Shown: positions 1 through 11,061, numbered from the stretch's first letter. The stretch: DNA of 64,000 bases from Caprella mutica (GCA_947561585.1 CANNZV010002309.1:154719-218718); one strand, 5' to 3'. Numbers and translations are program-made. The notes: generated by a model not told the origin, from the sequence alone.

Positions 1-2130
1 CTAACTAGACTCATTAGAAGTAATTTATAAAATTTTAACTTTTTAAAAATTAATTCCGGTCTTAAAGGGACAGTGATTAAGATTAAGAGAAGTGCCCCTT
101 TAATCTTTTATGGATTCACCATAACCCAAACTTTAGTTTTAGTGTTTTAAAATGTTCATCTAGCGAGAAGGTAACTAGTTATTCGATATCAAGAGAGTAA
201 TTGCATTCCACAGACAGTGAATGGAATGCGGAGAAGAATGCAGTTCATTCTATGCACTTTGATGAGGCTAGCAAATACGCACATGTGCATTGATTCAGTT
301 GTGTTGCATTAAGTATAAATAAAATATATTAGTTGAAGGTCCTCTCGACTTTACTTTTTGTATTTATTGTGTATCATTGAACTAAGGTTACTGATTACAA
401 AATTGCAAGCCATTTCAATTTAGGTTCTATCTGTCTATTATTATAAGTAATTAAAGTTATTCTTAGATTGTACTTTTAGCCTTCGTAGAAACATATCGAA
501 ATACCTCAGAATAATTCAAAACCGTAATAAACCTTTAGACATATAATAAATGGCTGCCTATACCGTTACCTAAATACCATTACCCTAATAAACTTTGAGT
601 ATCTAAGAGTGTACATAACTACCTTATTACCATTAATTTACAGTATCACTTAATAAAGTTGGTATTTCGTTCTTGTTCTTCTATTGAATCTTTAATAATT
701 AACTAGGAAGCAAATAATTGATCAATTTATTTCCAGTATCTGAGATATTTTTTTAAAGCATTTCTAGTGAAATATTAATTTAGTTTGGAGGGGACCTCGA
801 ACTAATGTTTGCATACACATTCGTTGTAATGATTGAATGAATACGCATCAATTAATAAATCACAATTTATTCTACTCAGTTGAAAATATTGGAGTGAAAG
901 CAGATCCAGTGATGATAATTAATAAATATATTTAACTACCACAAGTGTCCATAAAATTGATATACTGAAAATGCCGTCACTTTTGTTGGCACTCTTACAC
1001 TAGTTCAGTTAATTACAAGGAGTCTCTGAATTGATACCGATATGAACAACTGTGATATCTTAATAACTCTAAATGGTACACAGCTTGAGTGGTTATGGAA
1101 AAGGCAGTTCGGATAAATTTCGGTACTAGAGGAAAAAGTTAATTTCTAATTTTGATTTTTAAAATCTGAATTTTTAAATAAAATGAATTGTTTTTAATGG
1201 AGAAAATAGTATTTCTTTTTACTTATTCAATCACATTTTCCGAAATTTATGTAATTCTCCGTGTTTTCTGAATTTCATCTCATTCCTGAATGAAGTTTAG
1301 AAGAAATAAACCAGGAACTACTATATTGCTAAAATAATTAATAATAACTGTACAGATTAACATATTTTGATTTTAGTTTCTTGGGGAAAAAATTACAGAA
1401 TTAAACAAACAAATAACGATGGAGATATCAGCAAAATGTTTGTTTAAATATTTCCTACTTCTTAAACATTCATGAACTTTTGACTCAATTTCATACTTTT
1501 TTGAATGTTGTTTTATTTACCACAAAAAATAGGGAAAAATATACTTTACATGTAGCTACAAATATCTAGTTATTAAGGAAATTTATTGTAAACCTGATTT
1601 ATTCCATCCCAAAACATTTAAATTGAAAAAAATTGACTTCATTGCTTGAAAAGAATATGGGTAAAATGACCCATTAGGAACGTAAGAGTTAAATATACAA
1701 AATGGTCATTATTTACTTTCAACTATGAATTAAATTCACGAACCACCTCATTCATTTATTTCAATATCACTCAGTCGTAAGAATTAATGATGTATGTATG
1801 TTTAAAGTGTGGCTATTGTACGTTGATATTTTTAACGACGACTCGTCACACTGTGCAATGGATTATGTTCTATTTGTTCATTTGTCGAGATAAAAGCTCC
1901 TATTAAAATGTGAAATAATATAACATGGAAATAATTACAGTTTCAAACAACAAGAGGAAAATAACGATACTCTTTTAAATAATAAATATACGAGTTTATA
2001 ACAAATAAAAACTATTTTTATTTGAGTAATCTGTTTTGTTTTTAGTAAAACAAATGAAAACTTTTTCTATGAACTATGCAGATTTTTTTTATAATAACAG
2101 GAACATATCATGGACAGTAGAGTGTCTAGG
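1..2130. other. AT-rich stretch with no recognised gene
   Basis: I see no open frame with recognisable protein features, no RNA gene and no clear inverted-repeat element here. The stretch is AT-rich with scattered A and T runs and ends at the edge of a 29-bp minisatellite. Confidence 0.5.
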
Positions 2131-2530
2131 AAAATATTACAGACATTACTGTCTCTAAGAGCACATTACGGACATTACTGTCTCTAGGAGCATATTGCGG
2201 ACATTACTGTCTCTAGGAGCACATTACGGACATTACTGTCTCTAGGAGCATATTGCGGACATTACTGTCTCTAGGAGCACATTACGGACATTACTGTCTC
2301 TAGGAGCATATTGCGGACATCATTGTCTCTATGAGCACATTACAGACATTACTTTCTCTAGGAGCATATTGCTGACATTATTATCTCTAGGAGAATATTA
2401 CGGACATTACTATCTTTAGGAGCATATTGTGGACATCATTGTCTCTAGGAGCATATTACGGACATTACTGTCACTAGGAGTATACTATTGACATTTTTGA
2501 ATAGGAGAATACTGCTGACATTGTTAGTTT
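2131..2530. repeat. 29-bp minisatellite with alternating unit types
   Basis: About 13 tandem copies of a 29-bp unit containing GACATTACTGTCTCTAGGAG. Two unit variants alternate (ATTGCGGAC and ATTACGGAC, preceded by GAGCAT or GAGCAC), so the real repeating period is a 58-bp dimer over much of the array. Copies decay toward the 3' end. No open frame runs through it. Confidence 0.9.
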
Positions 2531-3527
2531 ATTTTAGTCACAGTTTTTGTACCTTAGTGTTATGCTACTCAAATAAGATTATATCAAATATTCTATATGA
2601 TTTACTCATTATTTCTTAATTGTTCTGTAGTTTTTACTGTATTTAATTAAATACATGAAACATTCCATTTCTTTGTATTATTACCCTATGAACAATAGAT
2701 AATTTTGAGAATTTAGTAGAATTATTGAAATTTTATTTATATTACATCACTAGTGTTTACTACCCCCATAGCTACTTACGCCATAAAACCTATAGACTCT
2801 TCATCAAAAACAGAACTGTACATATAGATCACTAGTGTTTATCTCGACACATTTAGTACTAAGTGTACTATATATGGTATACTTATAAATCTTTCAAAGT
2901 GTATTGTTACTCATCCTGAGCCCTTTATATTACAAAATGGCATAATTTCGTTAATATTTCAATTGTTTATTTGAAAAGTTGAAAGATATATAGAACAAAT
3001 TCAAATTAAACACCAGTCTTCAAAGGGAAATTTTTATTTATTAAGAATAACAATTCGAAAAGTTAGTATACAAATCAAATATCTAAAATGTCATGCACAT
3101 AGTGCGTTAACGTTTAGCTGACATAATTAAGAAAATATTCACCAAGATATCCCTCTATGTCGATTGTGTCAAGCCTGATCTGTAGTCTCCTAACCTCACC
3201 AACAACAGTACATAGATCACTTATGTCATTGCTAGCGTTAAACTGAGATATAGTAAGAGAAAATAAACACTATCAAACTTCAACTAATCATACTTTCTCT
3301 TTAAACCTGATAGGCAGAATGCTGAAGATCTTAGGCTATAATTAGTAAATAATAAAAATTACCCAACAGTGAAGTAAACATATTGTTATAATTAAAAATT
3401 ATCTATTGAAATCAAAGCAATAGTTTAACATGACAAAAACGCTGAATATTAAAATCTACTGACGGCTAAAGATTATTTATCTTTAGCAAAACTACATACG
3501 CCAAAAGAAATACACCATGTTACAAAA
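2531..3527. other. AT-rich spacer and probable 3' flank of the repeat-helix gene
   Basis: No gene is recognised. The part next to 3528 should hold the 3' untranslated region of the minus-strand gene; I found no canonical AATAAA within about 100 bases of its stop codon, only an ATAAATAA-like stretch near 3472-3482. Confidence 0.4.
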
Positions 3528-5136
3528 TTAATTGTCTCTGATGAAATGAATCATGAGCCCAATCACAATTATAAGAAATGCAGATTTAAAAAATGTAGAT
3601 TTTCGTTGTTCTGCTTCTCGCCGTTCAGCTTCTCGCTGTTCAGCTTCTCGCTGTTCAGCTTCTCGCTGTTCAGCTTCTCGCTGTTCAGCTTCTCGCTGTT
3701 CAGCTTCTCGCTGTTCAGCTTCTCGCTGTTCAGCTTCTCGCTGTTCAGCTTCTCGCTGTTCAGCTTCTCGCTGTTCAGCTTCTCGCTGTTCAGCTTCTCG
3801 CTGTTCAGCTTCTCGCTGTTCAGCTTCTCGCTGTTCAGCTTCTCGCTGTCCAGCTTGTCGCTGTTCAGCTTCTCGCTGTTCAGCTTCTCGCTGTTCAGCT
3901 TCTCGCTGTTCAGCTTCTCGCTGTTCAGCTTCTCGCTGTTCAGCTTCTCGCTGTTCAGCTTCTCTTTGTTCAGCTTCTCTTTGTTCAGCTTCTCTTTGTT
4001 CAGCTTCTCGCTGTTCAGCTTCTCGCTGTTCAGCGCCTCGCTGTTCGGCTTCTCTTTGTTCAGCTTCTCGCTGTTCAGCTTCTCGCTGTTGAGCTTCTCG
4101 CTGTTCAGCATCTCTCTGTTCAGATTCTTGCTGTTGAGCTTCTCGTTGTTGAGCTTCTTGTTCTTCAGCTTCTCGTTCTTCAGCTTCTCGCTTTTCAGAT
4201 TCTCGATGTTCAGCTTCTCGTTTTTCAAAATCAGGCTGCATGAAGAAGAGTTATTGTACAAATTTTAAGAGCACATTTACAAAATTTACAAAATTTTCAA
4301 TTTCATTCACTCACCAAATAGAGTGTTAAATCTGTCGAGTTGTCTTCATTCGCACTGTAAGTAAATAAAAGTGGGATGATACAATGAAGTTACATTAAAA
4401 AGGGTAACATGTAAATAATAACACAAATTTGGAAATAACATATAAATTTCTTTCACTTTTGTTGTTTTCATTTATTAACAACTTATCAAGTACAACTTAT
4501 TACGTAATATAAATTTAATTTGAAATCATTTTAAAGTTTACAAGCAATTTGAAATGATACCTAAACTGTTTCATATTATAGTTATTTTAAATTTCTTTTG
4601 TTGTTTTATCTTACAGTTTATTTTTTACTATTTCCTCATTTTTTTATTTCTACAGAAAATTATATTATCTCAAATAATAAAATATCTCGTAAGTGCAATA
4701 TACATTTTATTTACATTAGTTTAGTACGCACACAAACAAGATTCACACATGCTCATCATTCTCACCCACCACTCTCACACTCACTCTTCAGCCTCTCACT
4801 CAATTACCAGCTTCACACTAACTCACAAGTCTCTCTCTCGATCACCAATCTGACACTCATTTACCAGCCTCACAATCACTCTCTGTCCTTACTCTCAATC
4901 ACCATCCTCGCATTCACTCTCCATTCCATACACACACTAAACAGCCTAAAACTCCCTAACTCTCACTCACAAGCCTTACACTCGCTAACCAGCAACACAC
5001 TCGCCTACCAGCCTCACTCACTCTCCAGATTAACGCTCTCTCACCTCACTTCCAGTTCAGTTATTTCTCCTTCTTCTGTTCTTATTTTCTCTTTCTCTAA
5101 CTTCTTAAGAAGCTCATTGCTGTCAGTGTCTGTCAT
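3528..5136 (-). CDS. Tail-anchored repeat-helix protein, three exons, 279 aa (novel family)
   Basis: Predicted coding exons on the minus strand are 5136-5045 (92 nt), 4354-4315 (40 nt) and 4235-3528 (708 nt with the TAA stop), 840 nt in total or exactly 280 codons. Junctions are GT-AG: donor GTGAGAG after 5045, acceptor TTTACTTACAG before 4354, donor GTGAGTG after 4315, and acceptor TTCTTCATGCAG before 4235. Phases 2 and 0 both join without a stop. The protein starts MTDTDSNELLKKLEKEK, then has about 208 residues of a five-residue Arg-Glu-Ala-Glu-Gln repeat, and ends in a hydrophobic tail (AFLIIVIGLMIHFI) six residues from the C-terminus. Glu to Arg spacing of i to i+4 fits a stable single alpha-helix, and the tail suggests insertion into a membrane as a tail anchor. 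I do not recognise the family. The reading frame could extend upstream to an acceptor at 5168. Confidence 0.55.
3605..4222 (-). repeat. 15-bp minisatellite inside the coding exon
   Basis: About 40 head-to-tail copies of a 15-bp unit (plus strand CAGCTTCTCGCTGTT). Because the unit has no stop in several frames, it gives long open frames on both strands. The minus frame reading Arg-Glu-Ala-Glu-Gln is preferred. Four units carry the paired changes CTCGCTG to CTCTTTG, which are both silent in that frame (CAG to CAA, CGA to AGA) but change residues in the frames compared. Confidence 0.95.
4740..5035. repeat. Degenerate pyrimidine-rich tandem repeat in an intron
   Basis: Imperfect repeats of CTCACTCA, ACCAGC and CTCACAA motifs, roughly 30-40 bp apart, fill most of the 690-bp first intron of the minus-strand repeat-helix gene. 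The plus-strand open frame across it is low-complexity and not a gene. Confidence 0.7.
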
Positions 5137-5260
5137 CTGACAATTACCCAACTGAATACTCCAGAATCTGAAAAGAATGAAGTAATTAGTTTGAGAGAAA
5201 AACAATCAAGTATGCTGCTTAATAATAATTCAGGCTCAATTTTTTTCATTTTTTTTTAAA

Positions 5261-5266
5261 TTTATT
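5261..5266 (-). terminator. Candidate poly(A) signal for the NACHT gene
   Basis: AATAAA reads on the minus strand about 490 bases after the receptor's stop codon at 5759-5761 and about 130 bases before the start codon of the next gene. It is the only canonical signal I found in this interval; use is not shown. Confidence 0.3.
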
Positions 5267-5758
5267 AATGTTCAAATTCCTGTGAATATAGCGTCTTAAT
5301 TACAATTTAAGTTAATAAATAAAGGTGAGTAAAAAGTCGACAGATGAAAGTAGCATCTAATTTGATTAAAACTAATTGAAATATTTAATTGAATAATATT
5401 TCTTCTGAATGTTTTATAATTTATATCAGACATGATTCTTTAGAAGCAAAATTGTTGAGAATTATGGTCCTATATAAAAGAAAATGGTTCTTTTAATGTC
5501 CATAGAAGATGGTGCAAATAAAAGGTTCAAACTTTCATAAAATTAGTTATTTGGCAGTAAAAATATTTCGTTGCATTCAATAATATATGTAATTAGTGCA
5601 AGAGAAACTATATAAAAACATTTTACTAAGCTAAATATAAATAAATCCTATTTTCAAAGATTTATATTCGAAAAGGTGCGAATGATTGGACTGGTAATGA
5701 GAAGCAAATTCTTGTCTGTAACTTATTTACAGGGATAATTTAAATATATCAATATCAC

Positions 5759-5910
5759 TCACTGCTTTGATTTAGGACAGAGGTACTTGATGATGTTGTA
5801 GACGTTCTCTCTGCCATCTGCAGGAATGTCTGCTATGAATAGGAAAGTTTTCCCTGTAATTGGATTACTGCCAGAGCTGGGACAGTCATCTGTGTATTTG
5901 ACCCTAAGAG
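5759..5910 (-). CDS. NACHT receptor terminal exon
   Basis: 152 nt entering in phase 1 after CATTAACATTGCAG and ending at TGA 5761-5759. It encodes about 50 residues, starting LRVKYTDDCPSSG and ending IIKYLCPKSKQ. The phase-compatible join with exon 3 and the exact multiple of three for the whole gene support it. Confidence 0.75.
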
Positions 5911-5934
5911 CTGCAATGTTAATGAATAAGTAGT

Positions 5935-6240
5935 CACTACTAACCAGATATAAAGTGAGTTATAAACCAATAGTAACCATAAATAAAATATGTTAGTAAC
6001 CTCTAGTAACGAAAATTATAAGGAGCAAGTAATCACAAGTTAGTAACCATTAATAAACAGAAATAAAATGAGTAAGTAACCACAAGTAATAATCCGTTAA
6101 TAACAAGAAATAAAATGAGTCAGTATACACTGGTAACAAAAAAAAAAATGAGTTAGCAACCGTTATTGACGAAAAATATAATGAGTTAGTAAACAACAGT
6201 AACAAGAATTGAAATGAGTTAGTAACCACCACTATGGTTA
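5935..6240. repeat. Degenerate tandem repeat, about 50-60 bp period, in a receptor intron
   Basis: Repeated AAATAAAATGAGT(T)AGTAACCAC-type units with substantial decay lie between the last two coding exons of the NACHT gene. The minus-strand open frame over it is a by-product of the repeat. Confidence 0.6.
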
Positions 6241-6244
6241 CTAA

Positions 6245-6425
6245 CACTAGGCTGTTAACTCTACAGGTAGGTATGGTTGCTAACACTATAGGTAGCTAAA
6301 AGTGTTCTTTGTTCACACTTTAGATTGATAAGGATGTTAACACTAAAGAAAATAAAGGTGTTAACATTACAAGTAGCTAAGGGTGGTAATACTACATATA
6401 GCTAAATGTGTTAACACTACAGGTA
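6245..6425. repeat. Degenerate tandem repeat, about 33 bp period
   Basis: Imperfect units around GTTAACACTACAGGTAGCTA follow directly on the previous repeat and stop just before the donor of NACHT exon 3. Confidence 0.6.
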
Positions 6426-6436
6426 AATTCACTTAC

Positions 6437-6597
6437 ACAAATGACTTTCCTGTCCCCCTAAAGTGGCAAAACTGACTTCACAGGCAGACACAGTGCTGAT
6501 GGCCATCTCATCGTAACTTTCACCTCTCCAAACTCTCCTCACAATAGAGAGATGTTCATTTGACCGCACACAAGCTCTGAATCCAGTTACCTTACAC
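6437..6597 (-). CDS. NACHT receptor exon 3
   Basis: 161 nt, entering in phase 2 after TTGCTAATTACAG and leaving in phase 1 at a strong donor TTTGT|GTAAGTG. It encodes about 54 residues with four cysteines in the part beginning CKVTGFRACVRSNEH. Both flanking introns hold degenerate tandem repeats or transposons. Confidence 0.75.
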
Positions 6598-6826
6598 CTG
6601 TAATTAGCAAAAGCAATGAATATAATAATGAATAACAAGAAAATAGATTAGTGATTTTACAATGAAAGTAAATTCAAATACATTAAGTGAATATTTTTCA
6701 TTCATTACCTTATTATTAGCATCTAATATATTAATATAGTAATTTGTCTAATATCAACGTGGGTAATGAATTCAATGATAATTGCTGCAGCCATTAGAGC
6801 GTGAAAAAACAGTCAAATTTAGTTAA

Positions 6827-7041
6827 GGGGACTCTCATGGTCAAAATCGATTTTTTTCATTTTTGCTTTTTATGTGTTTTTATGATCACATATAGTTTCA
6901 GAAAGACATTCACAAATTTTTATGCCAATCTGACCATTATTACGTAATTTTTCCTAAATGAAAGTTTGTACAGAAGAAATGATACAAACATGTGAGAAAT
7001 TTTTATTAATAAAAAAAGTTAAAAAACCGTGAGCGTCCCCC
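6827..7041. mobile_element. Short inverted-repeat element (MITE) with GGGGAC termini
   Basis: The left end GGGGACTCTCATGG, preceded by TTAA, is matched in inverse orientation by the right end (reverse complement GGGGGACGCTCACGG). The termini resemble those of the larger TTAA-flanked element at 41883. The right flank is CATAAG rather than TTAA. It is noncoding and lies in the intron between NACHT exons 2 and 3. Confidence 0.5.
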
Positions 7042-7088
7042 ATAAGAAGTTAATTCAAGGAATTAATTAAAAATGTTATATAAATACT

Positions 7089-7749
7089 TGTGCGCGGACA
7101 CTTGGCCGAAGTACATTTGGCCGAACGGACATTTGGCCGAAAGACAATTGGCCGAAAGAAAATTGGCCGAAAAACATTTGGCCAAAAGTAAATTTGGCTA
7201 GAATTTGACATAACGGACAATTGGCCGAAAGAATTTTATACAATATTTATCCATATTACGAACTGCAGCCTCCGTTTATTTTAATTATAATTTTTATTTC
7301 CATGGAATTCAAAGTTATTTTATAAAAAGTAAGTTAAATTTTGAAATATGTAATTAATGTGTATCCATCCATATTACAAACTGCAGGCTCCGGTAAGTTC
7401 AATAGATGTTTTTTTATTTCCATCGAATTTAAAGTTATTTTATAAAAAGGAAAATTAACTTTAATGTGAACATAATGTGTATCTATATTACGAACTGCAA
7501 ACATACATTGTTCAACAATTTGAATTCTTTAATTATCATGGATTTCATCGCAAAAATAAGGGGTGGAGGAAAGCTTCTCTTCATACTTTTGAACTTGTTA
7601 TCATTGGTTATTATATTATTCAAAGTTACTATTTTTTATATTAAATAATATTACTATCCCATTAAAAAAAAGAAGATATTTCGGCCAAATGTCCTTTCGT
7701 TCAAATATCTTTCGGGCAAGTGATATTCGGCCAAGTGTCGGTCAACCAG
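7089..7749. mobile_element. Nonautonomous element with GGCCGAA-repeat termini
   Basis: The left end has six or more copies of a ~13-bp motif (ACATTTGGCCGAA) and the right end has inverted, more decayed copies; GACACTTGGCCGAA is shared by both tips. The interior holds a partial tandem duplication of about 118 bp (starts near 7258, 7376 and 7489, each with ACGAACTGCA or a variant). AAATACT occurs at 7082-7088 and 7750-7756, a candidate 7-bp target-site duplication. No protein is encoded. Confidence 0.6.
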
Positions 7750-7868
7750 AAATACTATATTATATTGTAAATATATTTTATGACGTCTAAAGATATTTTA
7801 ACTTCAATATTTCTTGCAGTTAATTAGGTAAAAAGCATCATATGAATAACAAGAAATCATAAACTAAC

Positions 7869-8306
7869 TTTATATTCTTGAGGTGTTTGTAGAATTTTCC
7901 AGTAAATGGTTGATAACTGTCGTGACTATGATGGAAACTAAGTCTAATTTCACTATCATTTTTAAGCAATGACACCAACTGGCAAAGACTGGCAAAGTCG
8001 GTGTGTGTTAAAGATTCATAAGAATCAAATTCAATCACGACACTTGTGTGCCTCTTCTTAAGTAATTCAATCAAGGGTATGATGTGACGAGTGTAACATA
8101 ACCAATAGCAACTCTCGTCTCTCAAGATATTATGGACAATTGATACGATGGTGGAGTCACAGTTCGAAGAAGAAATCAAATCTAGAAGATATTTATCATT
8201 ATATCTAAAGTATTTCATTAGCACTGCAGTGAATGTTCTGGTGAACTTTTCCAACTTTCCATTGGCAAGAGTTTCCAACAACAGAAGTTTGATGATATTG
8301 CCATAC
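7869..8306 (-). CDS. NACHT receptor exon 2 (leucine-rich region)
   Basis: 438 nt, entering and leaving in phase 2. The acceptor is TTTATTCATAACAG before 8306 and the donor is AAA|GTTAGT at 7868. It encodes about 146 residues rich in Leu and Ile with helix/strand spacing like degenerate leucine-rich repeats (for example FASLCQLVSLLKNDSEIRLS). No strict LRR consensus is visible, so the ligand-binding role is inferred from position only. Confidence 0.75.
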
Positions 8307-9057
8307 CTGTTATGAATAAAACAGAAACATTATTGTAAAGCAAATTGTTACGTTGATGTTATATTTTCAAGACTTTATGTTAGAAAAAATGTATGTTTAT
8401 ATTTAGTTCTAATTTATTAACAATAACATCTAGAGAATTTTTCTATTAAAGCCGTGTTTACATTATCAGTCAGCAACTAGGTATTAGGTGCTAGAATTCG
8501 CACCAAAGGCTAGAATTTATAGAGAGTATAAAACCTACCGAATAATTTATGGTGATTCGTAAATAATTGACCCTTTTCATATGTTAATAAAATAAAAACT
8601 ATTGAAAATAGATATTCAGACAAAGTTCAATGCAGAGAAAACATCCTTGAGTTTTTCTCCATTTGACTATTCAAATGATATCCTCCGAATGAAGATTTTA
8701 TAGAGAATGTAATGCATGACTTTGTCAAGCAAATCGTGGCTATCATTTAAAATAGATCATTTTTAATAGTCAAATACAGAAAAAAAACTCAATTAACCAT
8801 ATTTAGTAGTTTTTATTCTATTAACAAATGAAAAGGGTCAATTATTATATAAACACCATGTAAAACGAATTACTTATTAGTCCTAATTCAGTAAGTTCAG
8901 GTATGAATTACGGTAATAATTAAACGGCTCACTCACTTTGTTACGATTGATATTAAGTTATTTAAACATTCTATCTGAATATTTCAATAATTGTAATTAT
9001 TTGGAATTGTAGTCTTACAATAAATAAAGAACTATCAAACAAAATATAGTAACTAAC

Positions 9058-10111
9058 CTCTCAACTTCCTCTATAACTTCAGAGTGTGTAGTAGATACAT
9101 CAGAGAGTGAAATAGATTCATCAGAGAGTGAAGTAGATTCATCAGAGGGTGAGGTAGATTCATCAGAGAGTGAAGTAGATTCATCAGAGAGTGAAGTAGA
9201 TTCATCAAGATGTGCAGTGGATACTCCAAGACACTCGAGAAAGTTTTCCCGTAGACTATCATCTGAAACCTGCTCTGAATTCCAGTCAATTTTACGCTCT
9301 CTCATGTTCTTGATTATCTGCTCTAATGCCAGATATTCCTGAATAGTGCTGTGTGTGAAGGCGTAGGTCAAAGCTTTACCTTGCTTTAATGAGGTTTCTG
9401 GTGTTAAGATGCACGTGATTAACGACTCAATATTAACATCTTTGGAAACCTCTTGCTCACAATCTTCGACTAAGCTTTCGTAGTCAACTTCTTTAAAGAA
9501 GTATTCATTACTCATGAAGAGAATGAAACTGTGGTAACTAAAAACAGCAAGAATGTCTTTGGTTCTCCCTTTCGGATTAGGAACGTTACCATCCCTTAAC
9601 TTTTTCAGAATATCTTCAGAGAAGATTTCTCTTATTGCTTTGTAAGCACTTTGTTCATTGTGCAATTGAGACAAAGAGTTTTTGTTGTTTAGAAACAGTG
9701 AGATGAATAAGGCTAGAAGAACTGGAGAAAAGAACACCTTCTGTGCATCATCATTCAAATTCTCAAAGCTCTTCACCAGATCTTCTGAATCAACATCACC
9801 ACCCATCTTATCACCATACCTCTTCAAGAAACTCAGTTTGTCACTCATTTCGCCGAAGGGTTCGATGAACATTATATCGCAGATCAAATTTCTCTCTTCT
9901 AGATCACAAATGAAATTATTTCCTGAATCCACTCTGCTGGTAACAATGCATGTAGCGTTATTTTTGATACAGAAGTCAATTGCATCTTTGATGAGTTCTC
10001 TGCTCTTATCATTGACTTCATCGTAGCCATCAATTAAGAAGACCTGTCCCTCCATTTCTTTGAATGCGTCATAAATGATATCTTTATGCGAGCAGAAATT
10101 AGGAAAACTTT
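9058..10111 (-). CDS. NACHT receptor exon, 3' part: Walker B to winged-helix region
   Basis: Continuation of the same exon on the far side of the retrotransposon, residues 331 to 681. It carries Walker B (VFLIDGYDE), the CIVTSR sensor-1 strand, and a FTHSTIQEYLALE motif like the C-terminal end of NACHT winged-helix domains. The last part contains the seven-residue DESTSLS repeat. The donor AGAG|GTTAGT at 9057 leaves phase 2. The open frame that appears to start upstream at 10181 begins inside the LTR and is not a real start. Confidence 0.85.
9079..9225 (-). repeat. 21-bp coding repeat in the NACHT receptor (DESTSLS)n
   Basis: Five to six tandem 21-bp units (plus strand GAGAGTGAAGTAGATTCATC) encode a seven-residue Asp-Glu-Ser-Thr-Ser-Leu-Ser repeat between the NACHT module and the C-terminal exons. 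The unit length is a multiple of three, so copy-number change keeps the frame. It probably forms an acidic, phosphorylatable, flexible linker. Confidence 0.9.
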
Positions 10112-10116
10112 CCTTT
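10112..10116. repeat. Target-site duplication CCTTT, left copy
   Basis: CCTTT abuts the TG of the left LTR and is repeated at 13817-13821 after the right LTR. A 5-bp duplication is usual for Gypsy-type and retroviral-type integrases. Confidence 0.9.
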
Positions 10117-11061
10117 TGTTGAAGGCAACCTGTAACTTCAACACTATTTGCATATTTCCCCGTTAATTTTATCCATTTCAAGCTAAGTAATAGTTACATT
10201 TCGAGAAATAAATGAATAACTAAAAATGATATAGTTATATTCTAAAAGCTTTCTAAAAAGATAAGGCTATAATGAAAAAACAGTATTACATATTGTGGGT
10301 TAATTAAACTCTTTATATTCTGAAAACGTGTCTGTTAAAAATGTATTACATTAATCGTTTGCAAATCTCTTAGCAAAAAGATTGTAAAGTTGCGTCTTGC
10401 ATTATTGTACATTCCCTATAAGGAATACAAGCATGGCGTATACAATACGAGTTGATTAGCCAATGTAAGAATCTCCCAATTATGGATAATAAAAGTCAAG
10501 CAAAGAAGTCCTTAAATAAAGTGTTTATGTAAAGAGAGCTGTGAGATTTTCACAGAGAGTTTAGAATGGGTATAAAAAACTGATGTTATACCTAGGGTGT
10601 GGTACCAGAGTCAACCTTGAATGGTTAGATTTCTCTGTACTTCCACACTATATATATTTGAGATTTTTCTATCTAGAGTCAGTGGGGAATTAGAACTCGT
10701 CACTCACCTAGGAGACTCACACTAGTTCTGTGCTCCTCTAGGCACAGAATAGTTTCTGTATTCTAATAGTACGTTGTAGATTTTACTGTAATGTAAAACA
10801 TTTCGTCTGTATCACTGTACCAACTACTATTAAAAGATAACAGAATTGTTGTTCTCCTATCACTTGAATCCTTCAGTCTTCTTATGTCCATATAAGTCCA
10901 TAGTCTACTTGTCACGTTAAGAATTCCGTGAATCAAGCCTCTTAATCGTAATAGAGATTAATAATAAATAAACGAAGACAAGAAATATTTAAAGAAGTTA
11001 ACAGTTTAGTCGTTAACACATATCAGCTTAAATATTAACGTTAACAGCATAAAGATTAACA
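10117..11061 (+). repeat. 5' LTR, 945 bp
   Basis: TGTT...AACA long terminal repeat. A TATAAAA box at about 10571 is a likely promoter, and AATAAA-type signals occur near its 3' end (AATAATAAATAAACG). Confidence 0.92.

Noticed and set aside
3546..4268. Plus-strand open frames of 179-240 codons over the 15-bp array
   Set aside because: They exist only because the 15-bp unit lacks stops. The minus frame has splice signals, matching phases, silent variants and a distinctive C-terminal tail.
4598..5140. 180-codon plus-strand Ser/His-rich frame
   Set aside because: It lies over a degenerate pyrimidine-rich tandem repeat in the minus-strand gene's intron and over that gene's first exon.
10112..10181. 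Start codon at 10181 for a separate 388-residue NACHT protein
   Set aside because: The first 23 codons lie in the LTR and target duplication; the true upstream sequence is across the retrotransposon at 13817.
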